Shown here: positions 1 to 7,775 of the stretch, piece by piece
Numbering within the stretch: position 1 is the stretch's first letter
Layout of the letters: each line of letters begins with the position of its first letter
NCBI GenBank assembly: GCA_022865355.1
Contig: JALHST010000057.1
Location: forward strand, 1-48,147
DNA length: 48,147 nucleotides
From: Maribacter sp.
GTDB lineage: Bacteria; Bacteroidota; Bacteroidia; Flavobacteriales; Flavobacteriaceae
Reading direction: 5' to 3'
The notes under the pieces: model-generated
What the model saw: only the letters and a program-made list of their open reading frames with translations
Database searches by the model: none
Told to the model about the DNA's origin: nothing
Made by a program: the position numbers and the translations under genes

Positions 1-825
1 AACATTTTCTTTGCCTATACCGATTTGGTCGAACCCCTTTCACTGGACGAAGCCTATTTAGATGTGACCAAGAATAAGAAAGGGAATCCTTCGGCCACCT
101 TGATTGCCGAGGAAATACGGCAACGTATTTTCGAAGAGGTAGGCATTACAGCTTCTGCCGGTATCTCAATTAATAAGTTTATCGCCAAAGTGGCCAGTGA
201 TATCAACAAACCAAACGGACAAAAAACCGTGAATCCCGAAGAGGTCGTTCAATTTCTGGAAGATCTTGAAATTCGTAAATTCTTTGGGATTGGCCAGGTT
301 ACCGCCGAGAAAATGTACAAATTGGGAATTTTTACCGGGCGTGATCTCAAGGAGAAACCCCTTGATTTTTTAGAGGGTCACTTTGGAAAAAGCGGAAGAC
401 ATTATTATCAAGTCGTTCGCGGAATCCACAACAGCGAGGTAAAGGCACATCGCATTGCGAAATCTGTTGGCGCCGAACGCACCTTTGACGAAAATCTGAG
501 CAGCGAGGTATTTATGGTACAGCGCTTGGAGCAAATTGCCGATGAGTTGGAACGGCGATTGAAAAAATCGAATCTGGCCGGTAAGACCATAACCCTTAAA
601 ATAAAATATAGTGATTTTACCCTGAACACACGGAGTAAGACCCTGCCCCATTTTGTAGCAGATAAAGCCCGGATCCTTGAAACGGCCAAAACGTTGCTTT
701 ATCAGGAAAAAATGCAGAATTCGGTTCGGCTCCTGGGAATTTCACTGGCGAATCTTAACACCGCGAAAAAAGAAAACCCTGAACCGGAAGATGCTATCCT
801 CGTACAATTGAAGTTTGAATTTTAA
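1..825 (+). CDS. dinB: DNA polymerase IV (Y-family), 5' end cut off
   Basis: This is the C-terminal 274 residues of a Y-family translesion polymerase, which copies past damaged bases with low fidelity. The reading frame is open from base 1 (NIFFAYTDLVEPLSLDEAYL), so the gene begins upstream of the window. The SLDEAYLDVT stretch is the acidic catalytic motif of the palm domain. It is followed by the SAGIS-NKFIAKVASD segment, a helix-hairpin-helix thumb (FFGIGQVTAEKMYKLGI), and the little-finger domain ending about residue 250. The stop lies only 3 bases from the stop of pyk on the other strand, so the two genes converge with no room for a separate terminator. The first roughly 90 residues, including the first catalytic Asp, cannot be seen. 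Confidence 0.95.
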   Translation, partial: NIFFAYTDLVEPLSLDEAYLDVTKNKKGNPSATLIAEEIRQRIFEEVGITASAGISINKFIAKVASDINKPNGQKTVNPEEVVQFLEDLEIRKFFGIGQVTAEKMYKLGIFTGRDLKEKPLDFLEGHFGKSGRHYYQVVRGIHNSEVKAHRIAKSVGAERTFDENLSSEVFMVQRLEQIADELERRLKKSNLAGKTITLKIKYSDFTLNTRSKTLPHFVADKARILETAKTLLYQEKMQNSVRLLGISLANLNTAKKENPEPEDAILVQLKFEF

Positions 826-828
826 GGC

Positions 829-2271
829 TTAAAAATTACGGCTTTCAATCTCGGTAACCCGCAAGGTATTTACCATCCCTTTATCTTTAATGGGCATTGC
901 GGCAAGGCTGATAAGCATATCGCCCTCTTCCAAAAATCCCTTTTTACAAGCAATGCCGTTTACGTCTTCGATGGTTTCATCAGTGGAAACAAATTTGTCA
1001 TAATAAAATGCCTTGACGCCCCAAAGTAAGTTTAATTGGGTCAATATTCTTTTGTTCGAAGTGAATACCAAAATATGGGCGCTAGGTCGCCAGGCCGATA
1101 TTTGAAACGCCGTATAGCCACTGTTCGTCAAGGTAGAAATCGCTTTTGCCTTTATTTCATTGGCCATGATCGCAGCGTGATAACAAACCGATTTGGTGAT
1201 ATATCTTTTCGTGCGAATGTGCGGGGGATCGTGTGGTACATGGATCAATTCTGAACTTTCTACGCTTTGCAGGATGCTACACATTTTTTCAATAACCTGA
1301 ACCGGATAATTCCCGACCGAAGTCTCTCCCGAGAGCATTACGGCATCGGCACCGTCCATGACCGAATTGGCCACATCGTTTACCTCGGCCCGTGTCGGAG
1401 TAAGACTGGTAATCATCGTTTCCATCATCTGGGTCGCAATAATTACAGGAATCCGTGCTTTTTTGGCGCGTAGTACCAACTGTTTCTGGATCAAGGGTAC
1501 TTCCTGGGCAGGCACTTCGACTCCTAGATCGCCCCGTGCCACCATGAGGCCATCACAATATGCTACTATCTTGTCGATGTTCTCGACTGCCTCCGGTTTT
1601 TCAATTTTAGCGATAATCGGAATCTTGTGTTCAGAATGTTCCTTAATTATATTTTGCAGGTCTATAAGGTCTTGGCTAAACCTGACAAAGGAAAGTGCTA
1701 TCCAATCCACATCCTGTGAAATAGCAAAAATGGCATCTTTTATATCTTTTTCGGTCAGTGCCGGCAAGGAGATGTTAGTGTTCGGCAAATTGACCCCTTT
1801 TTTCGATTTCAAAGGCCCTCCCTGTATGACTTTTGCCTTTACCTCGTCCTGACCATTGGTCGATATCACTTCAAACATCAACTTGCCGTCATCTAAAAGT
1901 ATGCGTTCGCCCGCTTTTACATCTTTTGGAAACGCCGCATAATTCATATATACTTTTTCAGCCGTTCCCTCAAATGGTTTCCCGGTTACAAATGTAATTT
2001 CATCCCCTGGGGAAACCACCACTTCCCCAGCCATGACCCCCACCCGGAGTTTGGGCCCTTGTAAATCGGCCAGAATAGAAATACTGGTTTCCAATTCTTC
2101 GTTCAGCTCACGTATCATTTTAATACGATCGGCAACATCCTCGTAATCTGCATGGGAAAAATTAATTCGAAAGACATCCACCCCGGCTTTGATCATATTC
2201 CTCAAAACCTCCTTAGTACTAGTTGCTGGACCTAAGGTCGCAACTATTTTGGTCTTCTTTTTATTGGGCAT
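829..2271 (-). CDS. pyk: Pyruvate kinase
   Basis: Cytosolic glycolytic enzyme that transfers phosphate from phosphoenolpyruvate to ADP, giving pyruvate and ATP. The 480-residue protein has the usual family length. It begins with a typical N-terminal strand (KKTKIVATLGPATS). The active-site helix is visible as IIAKIEKPEAVENI followed by MVARGDLGVE, and SGETSVG lies after the ATQMMETM segment; the C-terminal allosteric domain follows from about residue 350. It is the last gene of the acpP-fabF-rnc-IPExxxVDY-pyk run and starts 4 bases after the preceding gene, so it is probably co-transcribed with it. Its pyruvate output joins with that of the KDPG aldolase encoded further along the window. Confidence 0.97.
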   Translation of the reverse strand: MPNKKKTKIVATLGPATSTKEVLRNMIKAGVDVFRINFSHADYEDVADRIKMIRELNEELETSISILADLQGPKLRVGVMAGEVVVSPGDEITFVTGKPFEGTAEKVYMNYAAFPKDVKAGERILLDDGKLMFEVISTNGQDEVKAKVIQGGPLKSKKGVNLPNTNISLPALTEKDIKDAIFAISQDVDWIALSFVRFSQDLIDLQNIIKEHSEHKIPIIAKIEKPEAVENIDKIVAYCDGLMVARGDLGVEVPAQEVPLIQKQLVLRAKKARIPVIIATQMMETMITSLTPTRAEVNDVANSVMDGADAVMLSGETSVGNYPVQVIEKMCSILQSVESSELIHVPHDPPHIRTKRYITKSVCYHAAIMANEIKAKAISTLTNSGYTAFQISAWRPSAHILVFTSNKRILTQLNLLWGVKAFYYDKFVSTDETIEDVNGIACKKGFLEEGDMLISLAAMPIKDKGMVNTLRVTEIESRNF

Positions 2272-2275
2272 CCAT

Positions 2276-2740
2276 TTAAAATATTAGGTTGTTCTTAGAT
2301 TTCAATTTATCAATTTGTATTTCATACGCAGTCATTACTTTTGGAATTTCAAATAAGGACTTTACAATAGTATGGGTATTAAGGGATTCATCGGCCTCAA
2401 TTTTCAAAAAATAATCGGCCTCTTTGTACTCGGGCACTAAATAATTTGAAGTGTATGAGGGCTCATCCCTAAAAAGATCGATGCCTTTATACCGCACTTC
2501 GTTTAAACTACAGTTTACAATAAGTGTCCAAAACCTATCATTGATTTCGTCATTCCATTCAAAAAAAGGAAAAAAACCTTGTTCGGAAAGGTCTAAATCT
2601 GTTTGGGCACGTTTAAAATTCGATTTTAAACAGTGGTTTATGGCATATACCATAGCGTAATCTTCCAAACTACTATGAAGTGCTATTAAGCGAAAGGCAT
2701 CTTCATAAAAATCTTCCGTGATCTTGTGTACTGCTACCAT
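2276..2740 (-). CDS. IPExxxVDY-type small protein
   Basis: Small soluble protein of 154 residues with no known biochemical function. I call it from its position and C-terminal motif: in Bacteroidota a family named for IPExxxVDY is commonly found between rnc and pyk. Here the corresponding segment is FEIPKVMTAYEI at about residues 130-141, a diverged form of the motif. The protein has a conserved-looking LIALHSSLEDYAMVYAINH helix near the N-terminus and aromatic-rich segments (FFPFFEWND) in the middle. It has no signal peptide or membrane segment. It lies 4 bases upstream of pyk and 108 bases downstream of rnc on the same strand. The family assignment rests on context as much as on sequence. 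Confidence 0.75.
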   Translation of the reverse strand: MVAVHKITEDFYEDAFRLIALHSSLEDYAMVYAINHCLKSNFKRAQTDLDLSEQGFFPFFEWNDEINDRFWTLIVNCSLNEVRYKGIDLFRDEPSYTSNYLVPEYKEADYFLKIEADESLNTHTIVKSLFEIPKVMTAYEIQIDKLKSKNNLIF

Positions 2741-2848
2741 AGGCCCACAAAAACGTAAATATAGGATATAAAGCGAACAATGCCTACTGCAACCTCGGGT
2801 TTCAAAGGGCCTCGAGTACGAAAACGCTTGCGAAATATCTAAGACCCC

Positions 2849-3586
2849 TTACGATTTGTCCATTTTATCCTGTAAAGCGAAATAGGCACGTTTTGATGCT
2901 CTTTCCTCTGCTTTCTTTTTAGAAGTGGCGCGTGCCTTGGCTACGACATTTTCGGAAATCGACAACTTTACGGCAAAGTGTTTCAAAGTATCGTTACCTG
3001 TATCCTCATAAACATCATAGTGAAAGGTCTTTTTCTGTTTCTGGCACCATTCGATTACCAAGCTTTTGTAACTAATAACCCTTCCTTCCAACTGCTCGAT
3101 ATCTACATAGGGCTCTATGACCCGTGACTTGATAAATTTTTCACAATATTTATACCCCTGGTCCAAATAAATCGCCCCGATCAAAGCTTCGAACACATTG
3201 CCATGAATATTATCGCCAAAATGCGATTTATGGATCCTACTTTCCACGAATTGGATCAAATTCAAATCTTTGCCGAGTTCGTTCAAATGTTCCCGGCTAA
3301 CAATTTTTGATCTCATTTTGGTCAAATAGCCCTCATCACCATGGGGAACGACGTCATAAATATGTCTGGAGATTATGGTCCCCAACATTGAATCGCCTAA
3401 AAATTCAAGGCGTTCATAATTCATGGGGTTGCCATCACCATCTTTTTTATTGGCGGAACGATGTAAAAATGCTTTTTTGTAATAGCTCAGGTTTTTAGGC
3501 TTGAATCCAAGTATCCCTGTCATTCCCAAAAAAAAATCCCCATCTTCTTTAGGATGGGAATTGAATAAATTGGATGGGAAATTCAT
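2849..3586 (-). CDS. rnc: Ribonuclease III
   Basis: Endoribonuclease that cuts double-stranded RNA, needed for rRNA maturation and for turnover of structured RNAs. The 245-residue protein has the RNase III signature NYERLEFLGDSMLG at about residues 56-69, with the catalytic acidic residues there and in the second motif (HGNVFEALIGAIYLDQGY). A C-terminal double-stranded RNA binding domain begins near residue 165 and ends with the Ala/Lys-rich helix ARATSKKKAEERASKRAY. The start is 8 bases downstream of the fabF stop, so it belongs to the fatty-acid operon. The fabF-rnc neighbourhood is common in Bacteroidota. Confidence 0.97.
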   Translation of the reverse strand: MNFPSNLFNSHPKEDGDFFLGMTGILGFKPKNLSYYKKAFLHRSANKKDGDGNPMNYERLEFLGDSMLGTIISRHIYDVVPHGDEGYLTKMRSKIVSREHLNELGKDLNLIQFVESRIHKSHFGDNIHGNVFEALIGAIYLDQGYKYCEKFIKSRVIEPYVDIEQLEGRVISYKSLVIEWCQKQKKTFHYDVYEDTGNDTLKHFAVKLSISENVVAKARATSKKKAEERASKRAYFALQDKMDKS

Positions 3587-3594
3587 TTTCTGGT

Positions 3595-4845
3595 TTAACT
3601 TATTTTCTTGAATACTATACAGGCATTGTGCCCTCCAAATCCGAAGGTATTGCTAATGGCTACATTTACCGTGCGCTTTTGGGGGGTATTGAGTGTAAGA
3701 TTCAACTTGGGGTCAATATTTTCATCGACCGTAGTATGGTTTATTGTCGGTGGTACAATCCCATGTTCCATAGCCAAAATCGAAGCAATCGCTTCAATGG
3801 CTCCTGCGGCCCCAAGCAAATGCCCGGTCATCGATTTTGTCGAATTGATGTTGATGTTGGGGGCGTGGGCCCCAAAAACTTCTGAAATAGCCTTCAGTTC
3901 GGCGACATCGCCCAAAGGAGTTGAGGTACCGTGTGTGTTAATGGCGTCGACATCTTCCGGTTTTAAGCCGGCATCCTTAAGACAGTTCTGCATGACCCGT
4001 ACTACTCCAATACCGTCGGGGTGGGGTGCCGTCATATGGTAGGCATCACTTGATAGTCCCCCACCTGCGACTTCGGCATAAATTTTTGCTCCCCGGGCTT
4101 TCGCGTGTTCATATTCTTCCAGGATCAGGGCCCCTGCACCTTCCCCTAGGACAAATCCGTCCCGGGTTGCATCAAAGGGTCTAGAAGCCGTCTCTGGACT
4201 TTCATTTCTTGTGGATAAGGCGTGCATGGCACCAAAACCCCCCATCCCCGCGATGGTAACAGCGGCTTCACTACCCCCTGTGACGATTACGTCGCAATAG
4301 CCCAATCGAATATAGTTCAGGGCGTCGATCATGGCATTGGCCGCAGAGGCACAGGCCGAGACCGTCGTATAATTTGGCCCCATAAAGCCATATTTGATCG
4401 AAATGTTGCCCGGGGCAATATCGGCTATCATTTTTGGAATAAAGAAAGGATTGAATCTGGGCGTACCATCGCCTTTGGCAAAATCCATCACTTCGTTTTG
4501 AAAAGTCTCCAGACCCCCAATCCCTGCACCCCAGATAACCCCAACCCGAAATTTATCGATCTTTTCAAGATCCAATTTTGAATCAAGGATGGCTTCATCG
4601 GAAGAAATTAGGGCATATTGGGCAAAACGATCCAACTTTCTGGCTTCCTTTCTGTCAAAATAGTCCTCGGGATTATAATTTTTAAGTTCGCAGGCGAATT
4701 TTACCTTGAACTTCTCGGTATCGTAATAGGTAACAGGTGCTGACCCGCTTTTACCACTGACCAATCCTTTCCAATATTCCTCAATATTATTGCCTATGGG
4801 AGTTAAAGCTCCTAATCCAGTTACTACAACTCGCTTTAATTGCAT
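3595..4845 (-). CDS. fabF: Beta-ketoacyl-ACP synthase II
   Basis: Cytosolic condensing enzyme of type II fatty acid synthesis: it joins malonyl-ACP to an acyl-ACP and releases CO2. The 416-residue protein has the catalytic cysteine in VSACASAANAM (about residue 163), the first active-site histidine in NTHGTSTPLGD (about residue 305) and the second in KSMTGHLLGAAG (about residue 340), giving the Cys-His-His triad. Its natural partner, acyl carrier protein, is encoded just upstream on the same strand. The 106-base gap between them holds a terminator-like hairpin that could lower fabF expression relative to acpP. The ATG start matches the conserved N-terminus MQLKRVVVTGLG. Confidence 0.98.
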   Translation of the reverse strand: MQLKRVVVTGLGALTPIGNNIEEYWKGLVSGKSGSAPVTYYDTEKFKVKFACELKNYNPEDYFDRKEARKLDRFAQYALISSDEAILDSKLDLEKIDKFRVGVIWGAGIGGLETFQNEVMDFAKGDGTPRFNPFFIPKMIADIAPGNISIKYGFMGPNYTTVSACASAANAMIDALNYIRLGYCDVIVTGGSEAAVTIAGMGGFGAMHALSTRNESPETASRPFDATRDGFVLGEGAGALILEEYEHAKARGAKIYAEVAGGGLSSDAYHMTAPHPDGIGVVRVMQNCLKDAGLKPEDVDAINTHGTSTPLGDVAELKAISEVFGAHAPNININSTKSMTGHLLGAAGAIEAIASILAMEHGIVPPTINHTTVDENIDPKLNLTLNTPQKRTVNVAISNTFGFGGHNACIVFKKIS

Positions 4846-4882
4846 TGAACTTATTTTTTAGTCTTTAAGTCAAGTGTAAATT

Positions 4883-4926
4883 AAAAAAAATTATCCATGC
4901 AGCAGGTTTACCACATGGATAATTTT
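4883..4926 (-). terminator. Terminator or attenuator between acpP and fabF
   Basis: Two arms of 13 bases, 4887-4899 and 4914-4926, are exact reverse complements and enclose a 14-base loop. Read on the minus strand, the second arm runs directly into a stretch of eight T, the form of an intrinsic terminator. It sits after the acpP stop and before the fabF start. The likely effect is partial termination, leaving more acpP message than fabF-rnc-pyk message. This fits the known high demand for acyl carrier protein, but the efficiency is an inference. Confidence 0.85.
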
Positions 4927-4951
4927 GAATCTCGTTCAAGAAATCATCAAA

Positions 4952-5185
4952 TTACTTCGCTCCTTCTATATAACTTATGGCTTGGCCCACTGTTGCGATA
5001 TTTTCAGCCTGATCGTCAGGGATTTGAATATCGAATTCTTTTTCGAATTCCATGATCAATTCAACAGTATCCAATGAATCTGCCCCTAAGTCGTTGGTAA
5101 AGCTAGCTTCTGATACTACTTCGTTTTCGTCAACTCCTAATTTATCAACAATGATAGCTTTTACTCTTGATGCAATGTCTGACAT
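4952..5185 (-). CDS. acpP: Acyl carrier protein
   Basis: Small acidic carrier of growing acyl chains in fatty acid synthesis. The 77-residue protein has the family's usual length and the phosphopantetheine attachment serine in [12 protein letters not shown] (about residue 38). It also has the helical, acid-rich composition typical of ACP. It leads the minus-strand operon acpP-fabF-rnc-IPExxxVDY-pyk. A -7-like box lies about 35 bases upstream, and a terminator-like hairpin follows the stop. Confidence 0.98.
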   Translation of the reverse strand: MSDIASRVKAIIVDKLGVDENEVVSEASFTNDLGADSLDTVELIMEFEKEFDIQIPDDQAENIATVGQAISYIEGAK

Positions 5186-5218
5186 AATAATATTGGTTTT
5201 AAAAATTTAAATTGTTGG

Positions 5219-5226
5219 CAAAAATA
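5219..5226 (-). promoter_or_regulatory. -7 promoter box for acpP operon
   Basis: On the minus strand these bases read TATTTTTG, an exact match to the Bacteroidota -7 consensus TAnnTTTG. They lie 33 bases upstream of the acpP ATG. I do not see a good -33 TTTG at the expected distance, so the match rests on the -7 box and position alone. Confidence 0.55.
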
Positions 5227-5476
5227 AAAAACTTTGGTTGAATAACACCATTTGTAGTTAAAATGTCATGTAATTTAAGAAATTTAAATTCAAGTGTGGT
5301 AATTTAGCCCAAAAATAATTCTTCGTTCGGAAAGTAAAAACAGAATACGTAAAGCGCAAACAAAACGGATTCGGAATGGCCTTATAACTGAGTAATTTAC
5401 TAGTTTGTCAAGGTATATTTTCTGCGCGGATTTGAATATAAAAAAACCGCTTCCTTCCTTCATAAAACGATTGCAA

Positions 5477-6049
5477 TTGAAAACCAAAAAAATTGTACTT
5501 TTTGCTTCCGGGTCAGGTTCAAATGTTGAAAATATCGTACATTTTTTTCAAAATACCCCAAACGTTGCCATTTCATGTGTACTCAGCAATAGAAAGGATG
5601 CATACGTTTTGGAGCGATGTAATAAAATGAACGTAAGTGCCTTATATTTTAATCGGACCGCTTTTTCTGCCTCTGACTGCGTCCTCGACATTTTGGTAAG
5701 CCTAGATCCCGACCTCATCGTGTTGGCCGGTTTCCTATGGAAAGTGCCAGCGGCCATCATTCAAAAATTTCCCAATAAAATAGTGAACATCCATCCCGCG
5801 CTCTTGCCCAACTATGGCGGAAAGGGCATGTACGGTATGAAAGTACACGAGGCCGTAAAAAATAATAGGGATACTGAAACCGGGATAACCATTCACTATG
5901 TAAATGAAAACTATGATCAAGGGGCCATTATTTTGCAAGTGAAAACATCGATTCTGCCGACCGATTCCCCGGAAACCATTGCCAAAAAAGTACATGAACT
6001 CGAATATGCGCATTTTCCGAAAACCATCGCAAAATTATTGGAAGTATAA
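5477..6049 (+). CDS. purN: Phosphoribosylglycinamide formyltransferase
   Basis: Third enzyme of de novo purine synthesis; it transfers a formyl group from 10-formyl-tetrahydrofolate to GAR. The fold is shown by KIVLFASGSGSNVENIV at the N-terminus, which binds the substrate phosphate, and by the catalytic region NIHPALLPNYGGKGMYG with its Asn-His pair. The later conserved segment is ETGITIHYVNENYDQGAII. The frame is open further upstream (TTG at 5405), but family members begin just before KKIVLFASG, so I prefer the TTG at 5477, giving 190 residues; an ATG is lacking. It is divergent from acpP. Its stop overlaps the next ATG by one base (TAATG), so translation is probably coupled to the RNase H gene. 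Confidence 0.93.
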   Translation: MKTKKIVLFASGSGSNVENIVHFFQNTPNVAISCVLSNRKDAYVLERCNKMNVSALYFNRTAFSASDCVLDILVSLDPDLIVLAGFLWKVPAAIIQKFPNKIVNIHPALLPNYGGKGMYGMKVHEAVKNNRDTETGITIHYVNENYDQGAIILQVKTSILPTDSPETIAKKVHELEYAHFPKTIAKLLEV

Positions 6050-6684
6050 TGGCCAAAAAGGAAAAATTCTATACGGTCTGGAAAGGGAAGCGCCCGGGTA
6101 TTTACGCCAGTTGGGACGATTGCAAGGCGGCCATTACGGGTCATAAGGGAGCGCAATACAAGTCTTTTGCAACCTTTGAAACGGCCAAAAAAGCCTTTAA
6201 TGGCAATTACGAGGAATATAAAGGAAAGAAAAAGGGGGAGGCCTCCTTAAGCTCGGAACAATTGCTCAAGATCGGGAGCCCCAATTACCATTCCATATCG
6301 GTCGATGCCGCTTCGAGTGGCAACCCTGGAGTAATGGAATACCAAGGCGTAGACACCAAAACGGGCAAACGGTTGTTCAAACAAGGCCCGTTTCCCGAGG
6401 GCACCAATAATATCGGGGAATTCTTGGCCATTGTACATGGCCTGGCCTTTTTAAAACAAAAAAATAGTGACCGCGTCATCTATACCGATTCGCGTACGGC
6501 CTTGAGTTGGGTACGCAAACAAAGCTGCAACACCAAATTGCAGGAGAACGCTAAAAACAAGGCGCTTTTTGACCTGGTGCGCCGCGCTCTTCAATGGCTG
6601 AAGACCAATTCATACCAAACCCCGATCGTAAAATGGGAGACAAAGGCCTGGGGCGAGATTCCGGCCGATTTTGGGCGGAAATGA
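6049..6684 (+). CDS. Ribonuclease H with N-terminal viroplasmin-type domain
   Basis: Cuts the RNA strand of RNA:DNA hybrids. The 211-residue protein has two domains. Residues 1-50 (KFYTVWKGKRPGIYASWDDC) form a small domain shared with caulimovirus viroplasmin and eukaryotic RNase H1, which binds hybrid nucleic acid. Residues 80-211 are RNase HI. The likely catalytic acids are in ISVDAASSGNPG, NNIGEFLAIV, VIYTDSRTALSW and the C-terminal IPADFGRK. The gene overlaps the purN stop by one base. There is no obvious purine role; the pairing with purN is simply a shared transcript, seen in related genomes as far as I recall. Confidence 0.93.
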   Translation: MAKKEKFYTVWKGKRPGIYASWDDCKAAITGHKGAQYKSFATFETAKKAFNGNYEEYKGKKKGEASLSSEQLLKIGSPNYHSISVDAASSGNPGVMEYQGVDTKTGKRLFKQGPFPEGTNNIGEFLAIVHGLAFLKQKNSDRVIYTDSRTALSWVRKQSCNTKLQENAKNKALFDLVRRALQWLKTNSYQTPIVKWETKAWGEIPADFGRK

Positions 6685-6779
6685 TGGCTATTGTATCTCA
6701 TTTATGAGTCAAAGCTGATTTCTTACTAATTTTTGATAATTTGATTTGGGGCGGACTCGTAAATCGTATAGCAATACCT

Positions 6780-6787
6780 TATCTTTG
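6780..6787 (+). promoter_or_regulatory. -7 promoter box for PfkB kinase gene
   Basis: TATCTTTG matches TAnnTTTG exactly and lies 18 bases upstream of the preferred ATG at 6806. This supports 6806 rather than an upstream GTG at 6746, because the earlier start would lie before the promoter. No convincing -33 element is visible. Confidence 0.6.
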
Positions 6788-6805
6788 CACCAAATTTTAA
6801 AATTT

Positions 6806-7732
6806 ATGGGCAAACTTTTGATCGTGGGCACCGTAGCCTTCGACGCTATCGAAACTCCGTTTGGGAAAACGGACAAGATTTTAGGGGGTGCGGCGACTTT
6901 TATCGGGTTGGCAGCTTCCCAATTTGACGTAGAATCGGCCATTGTCTCGATCGTTGGCGATGATATGCCCCAGGAATACCTAAGACTACTTTCCGATAAG
7001 GATATTGATCTCACCGGCCTTGAGATCGTCAAGGGCGGTAAAACCTTTTTTTGGAGTGGTAAATACCACAATGATCTGAATTCTAGGGACACGCTGGTAA
7101 CCGAATTGAATACCCTGGCCGATTTCGACCCAAAGGTTCCAGAAGATTTTAAGGAGGCCGATGTGGTCATGTTGGGAAATCTACATCCAAACATTCAGCT
7201 GAGTGTAATTAATCAGATGCAAAAACGACCAATGTGCATCATACTGGATACCATGAACTTCTGGATGGACAATACCTTGGCAGAGCTGAAAAAAGTTATC
7301 AAAAAGGTGGATATACTTACCATAAATGATGCTGAAGCCCGGCAATTGACCCATGAATATTCTCTGGTCAAGGCAGCTCAGAAAATACAGGATATGGGGC
7401 CCCGGTTCGTTGTAATAAAAAAAGGGGAACATGGGGCCTTGTTGTTTCACAAGGACTATATTTTCTTTGCGCCGGCATTGCCATTGGAGGAAGTTTTTGA
7501 TCCGACTGGGGCCGGTGATACGTTTGCGGGAGGTTTTGCGGGCTATCTTGCGGCTACCGAGAATATGTCTTTCAATAACCTGAAGAATGCAGTCATTCAA
7601 GGGTCGAATTTGGCCTCTTTCTGTGTCGAACGTTTCGGTACGGAGCGCATGCAAGATCTTGAAAGGGATGAAATCAATAAAAGGCTGCACCAATTTAAGG
7701 CCTTGACACAGTTTGATATTGAATTACAGTAA
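6806..7732 (+). CDS. PfkB-family sugar or nucleoside kinase
   Basis: Soluble kinase of the ribokinase superfamily, about 308 residues. The N-terminus MGKLLIVGTVAFDAIETP and the substrate-binding GGAATFIGLAAS are family features. The catalytic motif FDPTGAGDTFAGGFAGYL near residue 235 carries the active-site Asp and the anion hole. The substrate cannot be read from the sequence; the flanking purN and amidophosphoribosyltransferase genes make a nucleoside or ribose substrate plausible, but this is inference. The start at 6806 is chosen from the -7 box and the conserved N-terminus. A terminator hairpin follows 6 bases after the stop. Confidence 0.9.
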   Translation: MGKLLIVGTVAFDAIETPFGKTDKILGGAATFIGLAASQFDVESAIVSIVGDDMPQEYLRLLSDKDIDLTGLEIVKGGKTFFWSGKYHNDLNSRDTLVTELNTLADFDPKVPEDFKEADVVMLGNLHPNIQLSVINQMQKRPMCIILDTMNFWMDNTLAELKKVIKKVDILTINDAEARQLTHEYSLVKAAQKIQDMGPRFVVIKKGEHGALLFHKDYIFFAPALPLEEVFDPTGAGDTFAGGFAGYLAATENMSFNNLKNAVIQGSNLASFCVERFGTERMQDLERDEINKRLHQFKALTQFDIELQ

Positions 7733-7738
7733 ATACAC

Positions 7739-7762
7739 GCCCTGAAAAATCAGGGCTTTTTT
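7739..7762 (+). terminator. Intrinsic terminator after PfkB kinase gene
   Basis: GCCCTGA (7739-7745) and TCAGGGC (7750-7756) form a perfect 7-bp stem with an AAAA loop, followed by six T. It ends 13 bases before the ATG of the amidophosphoribosyltransferase gene, which lacks a clear promoter of its own in the remaining gap. It may therefore act as an attenuator as much as a full stop. Confidence 0.88.
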
Positions 7763-7775
7763 AATATTTCTATCA

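Noticed and set aside
5405-5476. N-terminal extension of purN from the TTG at 5405
   Set aside because: Family members start just before the KKIVLFASG segment; the extension has no visible conservation.
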